The notes beneath the pieces were generated by a model. It did not search any database, was not told the DNA's origin, and saw only the letters and a list, made by a program, of their open reading frames with translations. From Paulownia fortunei (lineage: Eukaryota > Streptophyta > Magnoliopsida > Lamiales > Paulowniaceae), in NCBI GenBank assembly GCA_019321725.1, contig CM033121.1:124001-188000 (forward strand): DNA of 64,000 bases. The letters are read 5' to 3'. Positions 59,380 through 64,000 of the stretch are shown here, in pieces (positions within the stretch are counted from its first letter, which is position 1; every line of letters starts with the position of its first letter). A program made the position numbers and the translations under genes.

Positions 59380-59944
59380 TTAAAACTTTAGCTCATCACT
59401 AATCAACAAAACATAACTGGAAATTCTTGCACCAAAGAACCAAAAACAGTCCGTCTCCTACATATGTATCTATGTCCGTCTGAGCAACTACTTTCAGTTG
59501 TCAATCATCATAATTCACAGTTCTGCTCCCCTAATTTTGATTTACAGTAAGTTTCCTAAGCATGTACAGTACTTGCCTTAGAAACATCTCAAGATGACAA
59601 ATTTCACTTTCTATTGCTAAGAACCTCTAAAAAGGGTACCATGGTTTACACACAAAAAGAAAAAAAAAAGGAATAGACGAAGAAGAAAGAAAGAAAGACA
59701 GCACCATAAGGTTCTTGTCAACTGATATGACAGCGAGAATCTTCAATTCAGTATAATCTTTCATCACGAAATTTGTCTATCAGCTTCACGTTAATATGTT
59801 GTACACAGGATCATCCAAAAGCGGGAAAACGATCAGTAAAGTCATACAGGAGCGTTCCCATATTCATTTCGTGTAAGTTGTAATTATCAACTTGAACATA
59901 AAACAGTGCCATACCATAATAGCAAAGAGCTGGGCAGGATCAGG

Positions 59945-62900
59945 TTAATTGGTGTTCTGAACGAACTTTGGATGAGTAGCTGCATATATTGAACAGTTCA
60001 CATCAGCTTTTAAGTGAGTCAGAAGATGCTGTATATCTGGACGTAAACTTTCAGCTGCTCTTCCTATAAGAGCCAGGACTTCTGCTCTTGGTTTGCTGCT
60101 TGCTTGCACAGGTCCGCCTTGTCCTTCATAATGGACAATATGATGCCTGAAGAGAAATTGCCAGTTATAAAAGTGTCACCTAATAGTAGACAGATAAAAT
60201 ACGAAATTATCTAGTCATAGTTAACCATCAGCTTACAGGAAGTCTACAATATCGGATATCTCTGATGCTTCGATAGGAGCTGATGGCTGCGAATTCCTCC
60301 CAAAGACATCAGCCATGACATTTAAAAGCACCGATAGTATCTGGCAGATAATGTTGAAATATAATTATGCTAAACGAAATCATCTGATAACTTAGAAAGT
60401 CAAATGCATGAAAACCTGATTTTCAATAAAATGGCTACTGCCCAAATATTTTCTCAACACACAAGAACTGGCAATTGTTAATTGGCTACCATAACCAATT
60501 CATATATTTGCTCATGTATCATATGTCCAAAATTATATCCATTCAAATGTATGTTGTGTCTGTGGGAGTGTGTTATTTATGGTACCAAGGTGGTTCTCTT
60601 TCCAGAGACTCAGAATGTTAGCCACCATATGCCATCCTCATACAGATGAAGATGATAGATTGTTTACCGCAGAAGCTGAGAGAGAAAAAGACTTCATATA
60701 AACCTTTTATATTGAGATTAAACCCCACCCACCATCACACCACATATGGCGCATAATGAGGGTAAAATCTTAGTGAGTATGCAGCTTCAAATGTAAATAT
60801 TTCACATTTCAAAAGAAAATTTTAAAATAAAATCGGCTAAAAGGTTAATGGCCTATTTTTAAGAGAAAAATCAATTAGGACAAAAGTATTATACTGTTTA
60901 TACTGCAAGGGTTATAGCACCTCAAAGTATGCTGCCTACAATATAAGAGACATCAAAAGATCATACAAAATCTATTTTATGTGGCTGAATATGAAGTCAG
61001 TAAGGAAAGTGTCTTTTCTACTCAAATCTTCCTTCTTACAAGTTCAAATAATTTTTACCTCTTTACATTTACTGTAAGAATCAAAGGCATTACCTGTATC
61101 CCAATTAACCTCTTCTGAGGAAGTTTGGGAACAAGAAAGGGAACTTATCAATGAGTGAACACACTCCCATACCTTGCTGAAGAGGGTGTGAGCATTGGCC
61201 AATCTGGGAAGCAAAGGACCCATAATACGGAAAGCTATTCTCAGTCCAGCTATTGATGTCACAGGTTTGAGATGCTTAATGATGAGATGTGTTCCCTCTA
61301 GCCACTCTAGTGGAAGGTTACTGAAGAAAGAATGTAGCAATGCCACCACATTACCTATATAAATCAACATGGACAAGGATCTGAGCTCAAGTCATGTACT
61401 CAGCAAAGAAATAATTCATGTTACTTGTGTCATGTGATAGTTACAGTAAACTGAAACAGCTTGAAGCAATAAAAAAGTATACAACCATTTAGAAGTTTCT
61501 CATTAGCTCTTTTTTCTTTCTTGCTTCTATAATTTTTAATTATTGCATATGAAATAATACAAATTGACTGTCTGGCCTAAACGTCTAGCTTCCACCATTT
61601 CAAGTCAGTTGTTGCCATCACACAATTGAGTCTAAGATAAATATTTTATGATCTCACGCAGTCTTCACATAGAAAAAAAGTTATATCCTTAATTTATTCA
61701 GGTAACACCAACAAATGACTGCAGAAAAGAGGAGGCATGACTGGTATCATGGTAGGAATAACTCAACTGACAATATGTCTGGAAAACCAAAATGGCCAGC
61801 AGCAGATATTGCTATTTACAACTAGGGAAGAAAGTATTAAGAGACATTTTAGTAACTATTCTGCAACAGATTAGTGAAATTTGACAGTAGCATACCAATG
61901 GCTGTAGAGGTATTGTCCTGGGCAGCCCATGTTGGATCTAACAAAGCATAGCAAACAGCGGATTCTAGTTCACCAACTGACCTTTTCCCATCAGTAAGCC
62001 ACCAACTCTCTTTTATTACACGTGCCGCCTCTATATAGAGTTGAATGTGAAACTCTGGAGGAAGCTGAGCTAAAAGAAGACCACAAGCTTGGATCAACAA
62101 GCAGGATAACTGCTGACATGTATAACCACTTCGCCAAACAAAGTTAGAAGTACTTAATCCTGACACTGAAGGAGTCCTAGTTGCACCCAAGGAATCAGTG
62201 CTTCCCCCAGATGGAGAAGTTGGCAACACAGAACTTTGGCCAACACCAGTGGGATGCAGTCCATTGCTAGATTGAACCAGAGTCGGTTGTATGTGAACAA
62301 CAATTTGAACAAGTGATGATACAATCTGGGATGCAGTTACAGGAAGAGAGAGGATTTCTATCACAGCTGTTTCAAGAACCAGCTGGGTATATGTGCCAGG
62401 ATCCTGTATTTGATAGAATGGTTTCTGACCCTCAGGAGCAATTGTTGGACCAGCCTGTGAAGTTACTTGAGCCTTGTTATGTGGCGCTCGCACAGAACTA
62501 TTTGACGTTTCTCCCACTTGTCCATTTTTAGAAGAGTTATTCAGAGGAGGAATTACATGATTCACCAGACCCAATAAAAGAGTTGCAAAGTAGTCCAATG
62601 GAGGACAAATGGAAGCATTAGATGAGTTGATATGCTGAGGGAAGGACTCAGAAAATGGAATCTGAAAAAACAATGCAGGTGATATATAAGAAATATTCCA
62701 AAAATAATTGGAAAACTTCGGGGATGAAGAGCAATCATCACCTTTTTCACGTCTAATACATTCAATATCCGAAGAATAAGTTTCCCTGGAAGATGACCAT
62801 AGAAATAGGCAAGTATGTCGCGCACAAATGTAAAATTCAAAGGATAGTAATGAAGGAATGTCGAATAAACTTGTAGAACTCTGTCAGCAGCATCAATAGC

Positions 62901-63741
62901 ATCATTTTCGATAAGCCTATATATAATTAGGGGAATCACTGGGAGCAATCTTGCAGCGATGTCATCAAAAAATGTTGGATACCTGGTAGAAATATATATA
63001 TGTCAAGATCTTGAATTGCATTGTCTAAAATATGCAATCACATCAGAATATTACAGTTACGAATGCATGAGGGCTTTAGTAGTGGGTTAAAGGCTTAATA
63101 TATGCAAGAATTGAACTAAAGAATGCAATAATCAAAAAACAAATAGGTGTATAACAATCGACTAAAGGTACAAAGAGAAATGCTTTCCCAGTGTGATGCC
63201 AAGCAAAGCAGGCAAATAGCCACCATAATAGCTAGGGAAAAAGGCATGTTCCAAAGCACACAAGGAAACTCATAATGAAACTGAATAGGTAAAAAGACTT
63301 TGACAACCACACCTTCCCAAAGCCCCAGAGGAATCCACCTCAACCCACCCCACCCTCTCCCAGCATGTGGCATGAACTCAGATCCTCTCTTATTTTGATC
63401 ATTGATAACCTCATAAAAATCAAATACATGTAATATTTTCAAAGCTAAAGTAATGCAGGATCAAAGTTGGCAAGATTAAATTGCTACACAACTAGGACCC
63501 TTAGGGTGAAGCAGGTTCATGCACTTGACACTTCCTACACTCATGGCAAACATGGACAGAACAAGATAAACTGAACAAGACCTATAGACATCACAAGTGC
63601 ACATACTTCGTGCAATGACTCGGTTTAGATTTTGCAAGTCAATAAAAGCTATCAGTTTTTTAAAATCTCGACTTTAAGCTTAATGTTAATTACTTGAGAC
63701 AAAGAAGCAAGACTTGTGCAAGGCCTTGTCCAGAAAGCTTT
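59945..63741 (-). CDS. MED23: Mediator complex subunit 23 (C-terminal part)
   Basis: A minus-strand gene running off the right of the window. Exons with matching phases: 62982-62742 (YPTFFDDIAARLLPVIPLII...), 62661-61896 (IPFSESF... to DPTWAAQDNTSTAIG), 61354-61173 (NVVALLHSFFSNLPLEWLEG... to LFSK), 60340-60237 (ILSVLLNVMADVFGRNSQPS...) and 60146-59945 (HHIVHYEGQGGPVQASSKPR... to the TAA at 59945-59947). A short upstream exon ends at 63694 (SGQGLAQVLLLCLK), in phase with YPTFF; its 5' edge is probably 63741 but may be 63780. The sequence matches plant MED23. MED23 is a tail-module Mediator subunit in the nucleus that links activators to RNA polymerase II. Exon 62661-61896 carries a Ser/Thr/Pro/Gly-rich disordered stretch followed by helical repeats. 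The start codon and most of the protein lie beyond position 64000. Confidence 0.9.
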
Positions 63742-64000
63742 CTATGCAGCAAGTTTGGCAACTTTATATAGCAAGTAGTTCTGCAAGTAGCAAACCACAG
63801 TACAGTGCCCTGTCCACCACCCGACCTTGTGTAAGAGTCCAAATTTAAACAAATTTTTTTATGATCTGATAAAATATGAACGATTGGGAAAACTCCATTT
63901 CCAGAGTTCCATAACTTTAAGAATTTCATTGGAGAAATTCAAATTTACTCAATAATAAATTTTTTGAAATTAACAAAGATATATATTTCTGATAACAGGC
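63742..64000 (-). other. Upstream intron of MED23
   Basis: No other MED23 exon can be supported before the window edge. The open minus frame at 63690-63929 merges the short exon with intron sequence. Confidence 0.4.

Noticed and set aside
62313..62531. Plus-strand 72-aa ORF
   Set aside because: Antisense to a MED23 exon.

Overview
This is nuclear DNA from a flowering plant, almost certainly a eudicot. It is AT-rich, has canonical GT-AG introns, long gene-poor stretches full of A/T tracts and microsatellites, and plant-specific families: a JAZ/TIFY repressor, a plasmodesmata-located DUF26 protein, an LRR receptor-like kinase, a calmodulin-like protein and a plant-type MED23. The species cannot be named from the sequence alone. 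No bacterial operon, CRISPR array, rRNA or intact tRNA gene was seen.

Layout. 1-2240: two diverged copies of an AT-rich non-coding unit of about 1.1-1.2 kb. 2740-3315 (+): intronless calmodulin-like protein close to CML25/26. 5.5-6.1 kb: possible transposon remnant. 7810-8046 (-): small unrecognised 78-aa protein with a TATA box upstream. 12.6-13.7 kb (+): decayed LINE (zf-RVT and RNase H parts). 17363-18909 (+): five-exon Nudix hydrolase of the NUDT12/13/16 type. 19875-21995 (-): ACC-oxidase-homolog-like 2-oxoglutarate dioxygenase, a pseudogene with several frame breaks. 26551-29111 (+): three-exon PDLP. 31612-32010 (+): BAP31-like ER membrane protein. 32520-32636 (-): orphan terminal exon abutting a 3.5-kb defective hAT transposon (32648-36143). 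36.3-37.35 kb: a second, GC-ended element carrying a tRNA-Ile-derived sequence. 40267-42534 and 46694-48982 (+): two related RLK genes, both with degenerate catalytic motifs; the first is frameshifted near its end and the second lacks an ectodomain. Between them lies an irregular minisatellite (44.0-44.5 kb). 52658-56426 (+): seven-exon JAZ3/TIFY6-like repressor. 59945 to beyond the window end (-): C-terminal part of Mediator subunit MED23.

The genes do not form one pathway. The JAZ (jasmonate signalling through MED25/MYC2 in known plants) and MED23 genes are convergent neighbours, but nothing in the sequence shows that this matters. Three CACGTG motifs upstream of the JAZ gene fit the known MYC-JAZ feedback loop.

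I did not find a convincing previously undescribed system. The best leads are: an intron-retained alternative C-terminus in the PDLP gene; a non-canonical GC donor at the TIFY exon of the JAZ gene; the opposite kinds of decay in the RLK pair, including a templated 20-bp duplication that explains one frameshift; the hAT insertion 11 bp from a splice acceptor; and a tRNA-Ile-derived sequence inside a non-autonomous transposon.
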